Source: Bacteroidota bacterium (GTDB lineage: Bacteria > Bacteroidota > Bacteroidia > Bacteroidales > Cfx3-03). From it: a DNA stretch of 7,390 bases. The position numbers and the translations under genes were made by a program. Under the pieces are notes generated by a model, which was not told the origin of the DNA, ran no database searches, and saw only the letters and a program-made list of their open reading frames with translations. The DNA is taken from NCBI GenBank assembly GCA_030706265.1, contig JAUZOX010000124.1, positions 1 to 7,390 on the forward strand. The letters run 5' to 3'. Positions 1 to 5,650 of the stretch are shown here, in pieces (the stretch's first letter is position 1; the number at the start of each line of letters is the position of its first letter).

Positions 1-53
1 AACAAAAAAGGAATTAATGTAAGTAAACCAATTTTTTTAAATAGTGTTTTCAT
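1..53 (-). CDS. N-terminal start of an exported or membrane-anchored protein (partial)
   Basis: An ATG at 53 reading left opens a frame that is still open at the window edge. Only 17 residues are visible (MKTLFKKIGLLTLIPFL): a short basic start, then a hydrophobic run, as in a signal peptide or N-terminal anchor. It lies 124 bp downstream of the MBOAT acyltransferase gene on the same strand. Genes after MBOAT O-acyltransferases often encode SGNH-hydrolase-like or AlgJ/DHHW-type partners with such an anchor, but that identity is inferred from context only. No Shine-Dalgarno sequence is visible, which is usual in Bacteroidota. The start codon sits inside the second copy of the tandem repeat at 47-154. 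Confidence 0.5.
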   Translation of the reverse strand, partial: MKTLFKKIGLLTLIPFL

Positions 54-154
54 GCGTAAATAATTTGTATTAAATCGGTCGCATCAAACTCGCATGGATG
101 ATTTTTATACGATAATAATTTTATTAAATAGGTCGTATAGAGCTCGCATGTATG
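47..154. repeat. Two-copy imperfect tandem repeat, period about 54 bp
   Basis: Positions 47-100 and 101-154 align as two adjacent copies. The best-matching core is 71-100 against 125-154, with 24 of 30 bases identical (both contain CTCGCATG). The rest aligns with a few one-base gaps around an AATAATTT block. The copy nearest the edge contains the start codon of the left-edge gene; the other has TAT at the corresponding place. This fills the gap between the acyltransferase and the next gene. Its function is unknown. Confidence 0.6.
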
Positions 155-177
155 CTCGGTTCATCGGTGCTTTGTCT

Positions 178-921
178 TCAAAACATGCTCGGTTCATAAC
201 CCTTATTCTTTAAAAATTGAAAGTAAATGAATTCCCTGTGGTCAAATTCACCCAGGCAGCAGATTGCAAAGACAGCAATATAATAAACAGCCCATCGAAA
301 ATATGCCGGCTTCTGCATCAACAGTTCAGTTATATTTCGATGATTTTGAATAACATGTACCAGTTCCATGAATAGAATCAGGCACACGGATAATAGCAAT
401 TCCTGCTTTTTAAGACCATAAGGCTCAAAGACTGATTGATGTGTAATCACTTTATGAACCAGATCAGGGATCCCGGTAAAGATATGTTGAGCAATATAAA
501 GAGCGGACTGTATATTGGGCGCTCTAAAGAATATATAGGCAAATGTGACCAGTCCAAAGGTGGTCAATACCGATAAAAACGGAATCCGGTCAAGAAAGAA
601 GTATTTATCGATCTTTTGCCTTATTTTTTTGGTGATCACTCCAAATACGACATAAAACCCATGTAAAGCGCCCCAGATAACAAAAGTCCAACTGGCTCCA
701 TGCCATAATCCGCTGACCAGGAATACAATAAAAAGATTTAGATAAAATCTGGGAATGGTAACCCGATTGCCACCCAGCGAGATATAAAGGTAATCTTTAA
801 ACCACGACGTAAGCGAGATGTGCCATCGTTTCCATAACTCCGGAATGCTTTTGGACTGAAAAGGTCTATTAAAGTTGGTCATCAGCTTAAAGCCCAGGAT
901 ACGGGCCGCCCCGATTGCCAT
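178..921 (-). CDS. MBOAT O-acyltransferase, C-terminal fragment
   Basis: This 247-codon piece starts at an internal ATG (921) that is really a mid-protein methionine in the FSGYSDMAIG motif, so the start is artificial. Homology continues upstream in this frame to about 980. It contains the ELWKRWHISLTSWFKDYLY segment (residues 28-46, His34) and SGLWHGASWTFVIWGALHG (70-88). His74 in LWHG corresponds to the invariant catalytic histidine of the family (His336 in the structurally studied DltB); His34 matches the second conserved histidine. Membrane helices follow to the C-terminus. The gene ends with the codons for YEPSMF before TGA at 178-180, inside a 13-base direct repeat. Without the N-terminal half it is unlikely to fold as an enzyme. 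Confidence 0.75.
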   Translation of the reverse strand: MAIGAARILGFKLMTNFNRPFQSKSIPELWKRWHISLTSWFKDYLYISLGGNRVTIPRFYLNLFIVFLVSGLWHGASWTFVIWGALHGFYVVFGVITKKIRQKIDKYFFLDRIPFLSVLTTFGLVTFAYIFFRAPNIQSALYIAQHIFTGIPDLVHKVITHQSVFEPYGLKKQELLLSVCLILFMELVHVIQNHRNITELLMQKPAYFRWAVYYIAVFAICCLGEFDHREFIYFQFLKNKGYEPSMF

Positions 922-1664
922 GTCCGAGTAACCTGAGAAGTCGCAGAATATTTGAAATGAGTAAAAGACGGCAGCATAATCAATCCTAAGCCATTGTACT
1001 GATGAGGATTGCCATAGACGGTATCGACAACAATTGCAAGCCGGTCGGCAATCACCACTTTTTTAAACAGCCCCCAGGCCATCAATCTTAATCCGCTTGT
1101 TATCCTGTCGTAATCAAAATCATGTTTCTCTCTAAACTGGTGAAGCAGGTTTTGAGGACGTTCAATCGGTCCGGCAACCAGTTGTGGGAAAAGCATCACA
1201 TACAATGCATAGATGCCGAAATGGTGCTCGGCTTGCTGATGCCCCCGGTATACTTCGATAGTATAACTCATGGCCTGGAAAGTGTGAAAAGAAAGACCAA
1301 TTGGCAACGCGATGGATAAATAGGGAATCGGATTTAACAATCCAAAACCATGCAACAAAAAAGAAAAGTTTAGATTGATAAAATTGTAATATTTGAAAAC
1401 TGCAAGGACGCCAATGTTGGCAATTAAGCTGCATACCAAAAACAGCTTTCTTCTTTTCCCTTTTGATTTCTCAATATATTGTCCTGCGAAATAGTCAATT
1501 ACGATTGTAAATCCCAATATCAGAATATAAATCGGTATAAATGCCATATAAAAATAGCAACTGCTCAAAAGAAGTAAAAGCCACCTTTTATTATAGGGAA
1601 TCGAAAAGTATAAAGAGGTGACAATAATGAAAAAGAAAAAAAATTGAATCGAGTTGAAAAGCAT
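882..1664 (-). CDS. MBOAT O-acyltransferase, N-terminal fragment
   Basis: This is the 260-codon upstream piece of the split acyltransferase; roughly its first 228 residues are authentic. It begins with a hydrophobic helix (about residues 6-22) and has further membrane segments near 28-58, 74-92 and 112-130. Family signatures are LPIGLSFHTFQAMSY (about 120-134) and FPQLVAGPIERP (159-170), which is the AlgI hallmark, followed by a membrane-flanking GLRLMAWGLFKKVVIADRLA stretch (191-210). The last 30 or so codons are out of frame and resemble nothing in the family. The start has no Shine-Dalgarno sequence, but the hydrophobic first helix begins right at this methionine and the next one is far downstream. 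Alone, this piece lacks the catalytic histidine and should be inactive. Confidence 0.75.
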   Translation of the reverse strand: MLFNSIQFFFFFIIVTSLYFSIPYNKRWLLLLLSSCYFYMAFIPIYILILGFTIVIDYFAGQYIEKSKGKRRKLFLVCSLIANIGVLAVFKYYNFINLNFSFLLHGFGLLNPIPYLSIALPIGLSFHTFQAMSYTIEVYRGHQQAEHHFGIYALYVMLFPQLVAGPIERPQNLLHQFREKHDFDYDRITSGLRLMAWGLFKKVVIADRLAIVVDTVYGNPHQYNGLGLIMLPSFTHFKYSATSQVTRTWQSGRPVSWALS

Positions 1665-1875
1665 AGGTTATGTTTTTTCAGTAACGATTGTTTATTAAAG
1701 AAACTATTGAATTATTGACTTGTAGGGCAAAAATGATCTTAACACACTCTTACTCCAGTCACATTTAACTTTTTACTTAATAAATTTCACCATTACTTTT
1801 TTAACACTGCTTTTCAGAAATTTGTTTATCCAATTAGAAAATATGTTACCCTGGTTTTAAAGGATTTCACATAAT
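1665..1875. other. Intergenic region upstream of the MBOAT gene
   Basis: About 210 AT-rich bases lie between the MBOAT start and the HIT-gene terminator. No convincing coding frame was seen. The promoter of the acyltransferase should lie here. The nearest candidate is a minus-strand TCATTTTG at 1728-1735, one mismatch from the Bacteroidota -7 box, and no good -33 element was found, so this is weak. Confidence 0.35.
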
Positions 1876-1903
1876 AAAAAAGGCGCCTTGCGGCGCCTTT
1901 TTT
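1876..1903 (-). terminator. Intrinsic terminator of the greA-HIT operon (symmetrical, possibly bidirectional)
   Basis: A perfect 12-bp stem, AAAAAAGGCGCC at 1876-1887 pairing with GGCGCCTTTTTT at 1892-1903, closes a TTGC loop. The GC core with A and T flanks gives a U-tract in either direction. It overlaps the HIT stop codon (1902-1904). It ends minus-strand transcripts from greA-HIT. No plus-strand gene lies just to its left, so use in the other direction is uncertain. Confidence 0.9.
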
Positions 1904-2303
1904 ATTTTAGATCAACTGCCTTACTGATGGCAGTTGCTATTTCAATAAATTCTTCTTTCTCCAGCTTTAGTTTCTTTTTCTTAAAATCAAAATCCTCCAT
2001 TTCGTTTAGTGGAATCAAATGAATGTGAGCATGAGGGACATCCAGTCCCAAAACCGCAACGCCGACGCGTTTGCAGGAGACTGCCTTTTCAATACCCAAG
2101 GCTACTTTCCGGGCAAAAGCCCACAACCCCTGATATGTTTCATCGTCAAGAGAAAACATATAATCGATTTCCTTTTTAGGGATCACCAAGGTATGCCCTT
2201 TCGACAAAGGCGCGATGTCCAGAAAAGCATAATAATTTTCGTCTTCTGCTACCTTATACGAAGGAATTTCGCCTTTTACAATCTTCGAAAAAATAGATGA
2301 CAT
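1902..2303 (-). CDS. HIT-family (histidine triad) nucleotide-binding hydrolase
   Basis: The 133-residue protein has the usual length of the Hint branch of the HIT superfamily. The C-terminal triad HAHIHLIP is at residues 91-98; by family knowledge the middle histidine (His93) is the nucleophile that forms a nucleotidyl intermediate. The N-terminal IFSKIVKGEIPSYKV (4-18) and KGHTLVIPKKE (35-45) segments are also typical. Family members hydrolyse nucleoside phosphoramidates, adenylyl-lysine or dinucleoside polyphosphates; the substrate here cannot be told from sequence. It is probably a cytoplasmic dimer. The start codon is only 5 bp after the greA stop, so the two genes are almost certainly co-transcribed, and the stop codon lies inside the terminator stem. 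The start is supported by the immediate match of MSSIFSKI to the family N-terminus. Confidence 0.95.
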   Translation of the reverse strand: MSSIFSKIVKGEIPSYKVAEDENYYAFLDIAPLSKGHTLVIPKKEIDYMFSLDDETYQGLWAFARKVALGIEKAVSCKRVGVAVLGLDVPHAHIHLIPLNEMEDFDFKKKKLKLEKEEFIEIATAISKAVDLK

Positions 2304-2308
2304 GATAT

Positions 2309-2788
2309 TTAAATTTCTCGGGTTATAGATACAATCTCAAATGGAATCTTACCGGCAGGAACCGTCACTTCGACTTTTTCTCCTATTACTTTGCCAAGCA
2401 ATCCCTGAGCTATTGGCGAATTGACTGAGATTTTTCCATTTCTGATATCGGCTTCGTTTTCAGGAACAAGCGTATATGTTTGTACCGCATTATTTTTCAG
2501 GTTTTTAATCTTGACTGTAGACAAAATCAAAACCTTTGAAGAATCCAGTTTGGATTCGTCAATAATACGGGCATTCCGTATGATATCCTGAAGTTTTGAA
2601 ATCTTTAATTCAAGCATACCCTGAGCATTTTTTGCTGCATCATATTCAGCATTTTCACTAAGGTCACCCTTATCGCGAGCATCAGCAATAGCTTGAGAAA
2701 TTCCGGGACGTTCAACATTAATCAGATGATCGAGTTCTGATTTCAATTTATTGAGCCCTTCGATGGTATAATATTTCACTGGGGTCAT
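2309..2788 (-). CDS. greA: Transcription elongation factor GreA
   Basis: GreA binds the RNA polymerase secondary channel and stimulates cleavage of the backtracked RNA 3' end, rescuing paused complexes. The 159-residue protein has the normal GreA length. An N-terminal antiparallel coiled coil (about residues 10-76) carries the tip motif DARDKGDLSENAEYDAAK (36-53); Asp42 and Glu45 correspond to the acidic pair that positions the catalytic magnesium in E. coli GreA. A C-terminal FKBP-like domain (about 83-159) includes the conserved SPIAQGLLGKVIGEKVEV segment. It is the first gene of a two-gene operon with the HIT hydrolase. A candidate promoter and a leader of about 100 nt with a long hairpin lie upstream, suggesting possible control by attenuation. 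The tip acidic residues favour GreA over non-cleaving Gre-like homologues. Confidence 0.97.
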   Translation of the reverse strand: MTPVKYYTIEGLNKLKSELDHLINVERPGISQAIADARDKGDLSENAEYDAAKNAQGMLELKISKLQDIIRNARIIDESKLDSSKVLILSTVKIKNLKNNAVQTYTLVPENEADIRNGKISVNSPIAQGLLGKVIGEKVEVTVPAGKIPFEIVSITREI

Positions 2789-2818
2789 AGTCCGTAGTGT
2801 TTACATGTTAAAACAACC

Positions 2819-2860
2819 AAACAGAAAGAACCCTCTTTTGCAAAAGGGTCCTTTCTGTTT
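2819..2860 (-). promoter_or_regulatory. Long hairpin in the greA leader, possible attenuator
   Basis: AAACAGAAAG (2819-2828) pairs with CTTTCTGTTT (2851-2860), and the stem continues inward through ACCCT/AGGGT to a small GC-centred loop, about 19 pairs with one bulge. In the minus-strand RNA the single non-Watson-Crick position is a G-U wobble; in the plus-strand RNA it is an A-C mismatch. The minus-strand side is followed by GGTTGTTTT, a modest U-tract. It sits about 30 bp upstream of the greA ATG and downstream of the candidate promoter, where no upstream gene needs a terminator. Confidence 0.6.
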
Positions 2861-2893
2861 GGAAGTAAAAGTATTAATTTTTTATCGTTGTTG

Positions 2894-2919
2894 CAAAGAT
2901 ATAAAAAAATAAAGTTCAA
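2894..2919 (-). promoter_or_regulatory. Candidate greA-HIT promoter (Bacteroidota type)
   Basis: TATCTTTG on the minus strand (2894-2901) fits the Bacteroidota -7 consensus TAnnTTTG. A TTG lies 15 bp further upstream (2917-2919), somewhat closer than the usual -33 spacing. Predicted transcription starts near 2888, giving a leader of about 100 nt that includes the hairpin at 2819-2860. Confidence 0.5.
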
Positions 2920-2978
2920 TGTGCGGTTTAGCAAAGTTTTAAGGATTATTTAGATCCCGATTTCAACTCAGAAAGGGC

Positions 2979-2986
2979 TATATTTG
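2979..2986 (+). promoter_or_regulatory. Candidate -7 box for the small lipoprotein gene
   Basis: TATATTTG matches TAnnTTTG and lies 64 bp before the ATG at 3051. No clear -33 TTTG was found at the expected distance, so confidence is moderate. It faces away from the greA promoter, so the two divergent promoters share the 2902-2978 region. Confidence 0.4.
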
Positions 2987-3050
2987 TAACCTGCAAAATA
3001 ACAAACCGAACAAATAATTTGTTTACGATACATAAACTTAACCTTCAGAA

Positions 3051-3470
3051 ATGAAAACCTTTTTGAGTACAATTTTATTGGTTTTTCTTCTCTTTTCGAG
3101 CTCCTGCAAGGATGAAAACCCTTATAATATTCCCTATGTAGCCGTAAACTTTTACGTATATCCCAATGGGATTGACAGCGATTTAGGAATAAGCGGCTAT
3201 AAATATTTCTCAAGGGTTGGCTACCGTGGAATTGTCGTATACCGAATGACTCCAGATCAATTTTTTGCATATGACCGCACATGCACATATGACTCTCAAA
3301 ATCCTTCAGCAATCATAAACGTAGACCCTTCAGGGCTTTATGCGGTATGCCCGGTATGTGGGTCCCGATATTTGCTTACCGATGGTTATCCTTTTAAGGG
3401 CCCTTCAAAAAATCAGCTGGTTCAATATCATACTTCATACGATGGGTACAAAGTCTTTGTAACCAATTAG
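3051..3470 (+). CDS. Small lipoprotein with a degenerate Rieske-like domain
   Basis: The 139-residue protein starts with a lipoprotein signal peptide: basic start, hydrophobic run, then the lipobox SSSC with lipidated Cys19. The rest looks like a compact Rieske-type beta fold: a GIVVYRMTPDQFFAYDR strand region (60-76), a first loop Cys78-Thr-Tyr80, a second loop Cys100-Pro-Val-Cys103 followed by GSRY, then a GYPFKGPSKNQLVQY segment (112-126) typical of Rieske C-termini. True Rieske proteins use CxH and CxxH to hold a 2Fe-2S cluster; here both histidines are replaced (Tyr80, Cys103). A normal Rieske cluster is therefore unlikely. The three cysteines could form a disulfide or bind another metal. 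It is divergent from greA and ends 2 bp before the converging PurF-like gene. The function is not known; the fold assignment is by motif and spacing only. Confidence 0.85.
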   Translation: MKTFLSTILLVFLLFSSSCKDENPYNIPYVAVNFYVYPNGIDSDLGISGYKYFSRVGYRGIVVYRMTPDQFFAYDRTCTYDSQNPSAIINVDPSGLYAVCPVCGSRYLLTDGYPFKGPSKNQLVQYHTSYDGYKVFVTN

Positions 3471-3472
3471 AT

Positions 3473-5374
3473 TTAATAACCCCGCTCGTTTCTCCCTTCG
3501 ATGTAATTGATAAAGGTCTTGTTCACCACCTTATTCCCTCCCGGCGTCGGATAATCACCCGTAAAATACCAGTCACCCCGATGGCCCGGAGAGGCAACAT
3601 GAAGGTCTTCGATGCTCTGATACACCACTTTCACTTTGGCCTTTATCCGCGGAGGAGTCACTAATTGTGATACTTTTTCAGATAACTGCTCGTAGGTGAA
3701 AGGAGCATAGATATCCTTGACATGATTTACAATCTGTTCTTTGGGATAAAGTTCCTGTTCTTTACACTTGCGGTAAACTTCATTGATGACACTCTCCTGC
3801 CTGGTTTCTTTCAGCAAGGCGATGGCAGCCTGAAATGCGATGAAGTCACTGATTTTGGCCATATCAATTCCATAACAATCCGGATAACGGATCTGGGGAG
3901 CAGAAGAGGCTACAACAATATTTTTAGGGCCAAGCCGGTCAAGAATACTTATGATACTCTGCTTAAGCGTTGTTCCTCGGACGATAGAATCATCCAAAAC
4001 CACAAGGTTATCAACCCCGGGATGAATAACCCCGTAAGTGATATCGTACACATGGCCTACAAGGTCGTCCCGTTTAGTGTCTTCCGTAATGAAGGTGCGC
4101 ATCTTGATATCTTTAACCGCTACCTTTTCCATCCGGGGATAAAGTTTAAAAATCTCATCCAGCTTTGCCTTATCCAGATTCCCGGCTGCTTCAATTATCC
4201 GGTCTTTTTTAATCTGATCACAAAAGTTATGGAGTTCTTCCATCATGCCATAAAAAGCATCAATGGCCGTATTGGGAATATAGGAAAAAACAGTGTTGGG
4301 AATATCAAAGTCGACAGCTTTAAGGATAGCAGGTGTAAGCAGTTTACCCAAAGCCTTCCGTTCTTTATAAATCTCTACATCGGTTCCCCTTGAAAAATAG
4401 ATTCGTTCAAATGAACAACTGCGTCTTTCGACAGGCTGTTTATATTCAACTTCGGAATAAGATCCATTTTTCTTGATTATTAAGGCATTGCCAGGCTGTA
4501 ATTCTTTGACCGATTCAAATGGGACATTCAGGGTTGTTTGGATGACCGGTCGTTCTGAAGCAGCGACCACGACTTCATCGTCAGCATAATAATAGGCCGG
4601 TCTGATTCCGGCCGGGTCCCTGAGGACGAAAGCATCACCATGCCCGAGCATACCCACTATTGCATAGCCGCCATCCCATGCCGCCGAAGAACGAGCCAGC
4701 ACTTTTTGCAAATCCAGATCTGATTCAATCTTTTGAGTACTTTCTCTTTTGCTGAATCCCTCTGATTTTAATTTCCGGTAGAGTTCTTCGTTTTCTTTAT
4801 CCAGAAAATGTCCGATCTTTTCCAGAATAGTGATGGTATCGGATGTTTGTACCGGGTATTGTCCTAATTCGACCAGCTTATTGAAAAGCTCGTCAACATT
4901 GGTCATGTTAAAGTTACCGGCAATCACAAGATTTCTGGTCTTCCAATTGTTTTCACGCATTACCGGATGCAGGTTCTCAATATCATTTTTTCCAAAGGTC
5001 CCATAACGAAGATGGCCCAAAAATACCTCACCTGTGAATTCGAGGTTGTTTTTAAGCCATTGCGGATCTTTTAAACGGTCGGGGTTTTGAGCCTTGACTT
5101 TTTCAAATTTATCGAAAATTATCTTGAAAATATCCTGAATCGGTGATGCTGAATTGGATCTCAAACGATTGATGTAACGTTGACCCGGCAACATGTCCAG
5201 CTTTACATTCGCCAGACCGGCTCCATCCTGGCCCCGGTTATGCTGCTTTTCCATCAAAAGATGGATTTTATTCAGACCCCATAATGCAGAACCATATTTT
5301 GCAACATAATACTCAAGCGGTTTCAGCAGTCTTACCAAAGCTATGCCGCATTCGTGTTTTATCTGTTCACTCAT
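3473..5374 (-). CDS. purF: Amidophosphoribosyltransferase-family protein (PurF-like, long Bacteroidota form)
   Basis: This 633-residue protein belongs to the class that converts PRPP and glutamine to phosphoribosylamine, the first step of purine synthesis. The N-terminal half is an Ntn-type glutaminase: Cys9 in HECGIALVRLLKP would be the nucleophile after removal of an eight-residue propeptide, as in B. subtilis PurF. HLRYGTFG (121-128), GNFNMTN (153-159) and RDPAGIRPAYYY (252-263) follow. The PRTase half has the PRPP motif VVLDDSIVRGTTL (458-470) and SSAPQIRYPDCYGIDM (490-505). It is over 100 residues longer than E. coli PurF, with insertions near 70-112 and 190-225 and a C-terminal RGDWYFTGDYPTPGG signature (599-613). 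An upstream ATG at 5419 is in frame, but the likely promoter lies inside that extension and MSEQIKHEC fits the family start. Bacteroidota may also carry a shorter PurF, so this copy's exact role is uncertain. Confidence 0.92.
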   Translation of the reverse strand: MSEQIKHECGIALVRLLKPLEYYVAKYGSALWGLNKIHLLMEKQHNRGQDGAGLANVKLDMLPGQRYINRLRSNSASPIQDIFKIIFDKFEKVKAQNPDRLKDPQWLKNNLEFTGEVFLGHLRYGTFGKNDIENLHPVMRENNWKTRNLVIAGNFNMTNVDELFNKLVELGQYPVQTSDTITILEKIGHFLDKENEELYRKLKSEGFSKRESTQKIESDLDLQKVLARSSAAWDGGYAIVGMLGHGDAFVLRDPAGIRPAYYYADDEVVVAASERPVIQTTLNVPFESVKELQPGNALIIKKNGSYSEVEYKQPVERRSCSFERIYFSRGTDVEIYKERKALGKLLTPAILKAVDFDIPNTVFSYIPNTAIDAFYGMMEELHNFCDQIKKDRIIEAAGNLDKAKLDEIFKLYPRMEKVAVKDIKMRTFITEDTKRDDLVGHVYDITYGVIHPGVDNLVVLDDSIVRGTTLKQSIISILDRLGPKNIVVASSAPQIRYPDCYGIDMAKISDFIAFQAAIALLKETRQESVINEVYRKCKEQELYPKEQIVNHVKDIYAPFTYEQLSEKVSQLVTPPRIKAKVKVVYQSIEDLHVASPGHRGDWYFTGDYPTPGGNKVVNKTFINYIEGRNERGY

Positions 5375-5406
5375 AGAGAACTCAGTAAGGAAAAGTTTTG
5401 AAGCTA

Positions 5407-5440
5407 CAAAGGTAATCAAAATCGATCTTATACAATCAAA
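5407..5440 (-). promoter_or_regulatory. Candidate promoter of the PurF-like gene
   Basis: Minus-strand TACCTTTG (5407-5414) matches the Bacteroidota -7 box. A TTG (5433-5435) and a TTTG (5437-5440) lie 18 and 22 bp upstream, close to the -33 position. The predicted transcript starts near 5400 and has a leader of about 25 nt to the ATG at 5374. Its position inside the longer frame that begins at 5419 supports the shorter start. Confidence 0.55.
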
Positions 5441-5577
5441 AGAGGCTTAGTTTAGATTTTATTGCCAATGCAGATTGTGTGAATGAAACAAAACGGTCTT
5501 TACTTTCCTCACTGTCAATCCACAGTTCTCTTTTGCTTTGTTTATTCTGGAAACCCAATCACGATACAATCAGTCAC

Positions 5578-5608
5578 AAAAAAAACCGTCACTTTCAGCG
5601 ACGGTTTT
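5578..5608 (-). terminator. Intrinsic terminator of the PepSY-like gene
   Basis: AAAACCGTC (5582-5590) pairs with GACGGTTTT (5600-5608) around a 9-base loop. In the minus-strand RNA the stem runs into eight Us (complement of 5578-5585). It lies about 40 bp after the PepSY-like stop and separates that gene from the PurF-like gene, so the two are probably separate transcripts. Confidence 0.85.
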
Positions 5609-5650
5609 CCAACTGAACCCTTATAAACAGGTCAAAGAAAAAACCATAAA

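Larger units (their letters stand above)
178..1664 (-). pseudogene. MBOAT-family O-acyltransferase (AlgI/DltB type), interrupted by a frameshift
   Basis: Two overlapping minus-strand frames together make one membrane-bound O-acyltransferase of about 495 residues, near the usual AlgI length. The first frame (from ATG at 1664) matches the family through about residue 228, then runs out of frame to 882. The second frame resumes at once with DYAAVFYSFQIFCDFSGYSD and continues to the stop at 178. The join lies around 976-992, where one base appears missing (or two gained). The family moves acyl groups, usually acetyl, across the inner membrane onto exported polysaccharides or cell-wall polymers; the acceptor here cannot be told. 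All core motifs survive in one frame or the other, so the damage is either recent or a sequencing or assembly error. No slippery heptamer was seen at the join, which argues against programmed frameshifting. Confidence 0.85.

Noticed and set aside
47..197. The repeats near the left edge as a CRISPR array or attachment site
   Set aside because: There are only two diverged copies with no spacer pattern, and no cas, integrase or tRNA gene is nearby in the window.
976..992. Programmed -1 ribosomal frameshifting in the MBOAT gene
   Set aside because: No X-XXY-YYZ slippery heptamer was seen near the join, and MBOAT enzymes are not known to use this; a base deletion or sequence error is simpler.
1122..1434. 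Open frames on both strands inside the N-terminal half of the MBOAT gene
   Set aside because: They overlap authentic MBOAT coding sequence and their translations show no domain features.
2019..2300. A 93-codon plus-strand frame opposite the HIT gene
   Set aside because: It is antisense to the HIT triad region, with composition typical of a shadow frame.
2819..2860. The greA-leader hairpin as a plus-strand terminator
   Set aside because: No plus-strand gene lies upstream, the plus-strand stem has an A-C mismatch, and it is followed by GGAAGTAAAAG rather than a U-tract.
2968..3312. A minus-strand frame opposite the lipoprotein gene
   Set aside because: The plus-strand product has a clear lipobox and Rieske-like motifs; the minus-strand translation has none.
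3722..4393. A 223-codon plus-strand open frame inside the PurF-like gene
   Set aside because: It lies fully antisense to a strongly conserved enzyme, its translation resembles no family, and it has no lipobox, signal or promoter of its own.
5375..5419. A 15-residue N-terminal extension of the PurF-like protein
   Set aside because: The candidate -7 box at 5407-5414 falls within it, and the family starts a few residues before the nucleophile cysteine, as MSEQIKHEC does.
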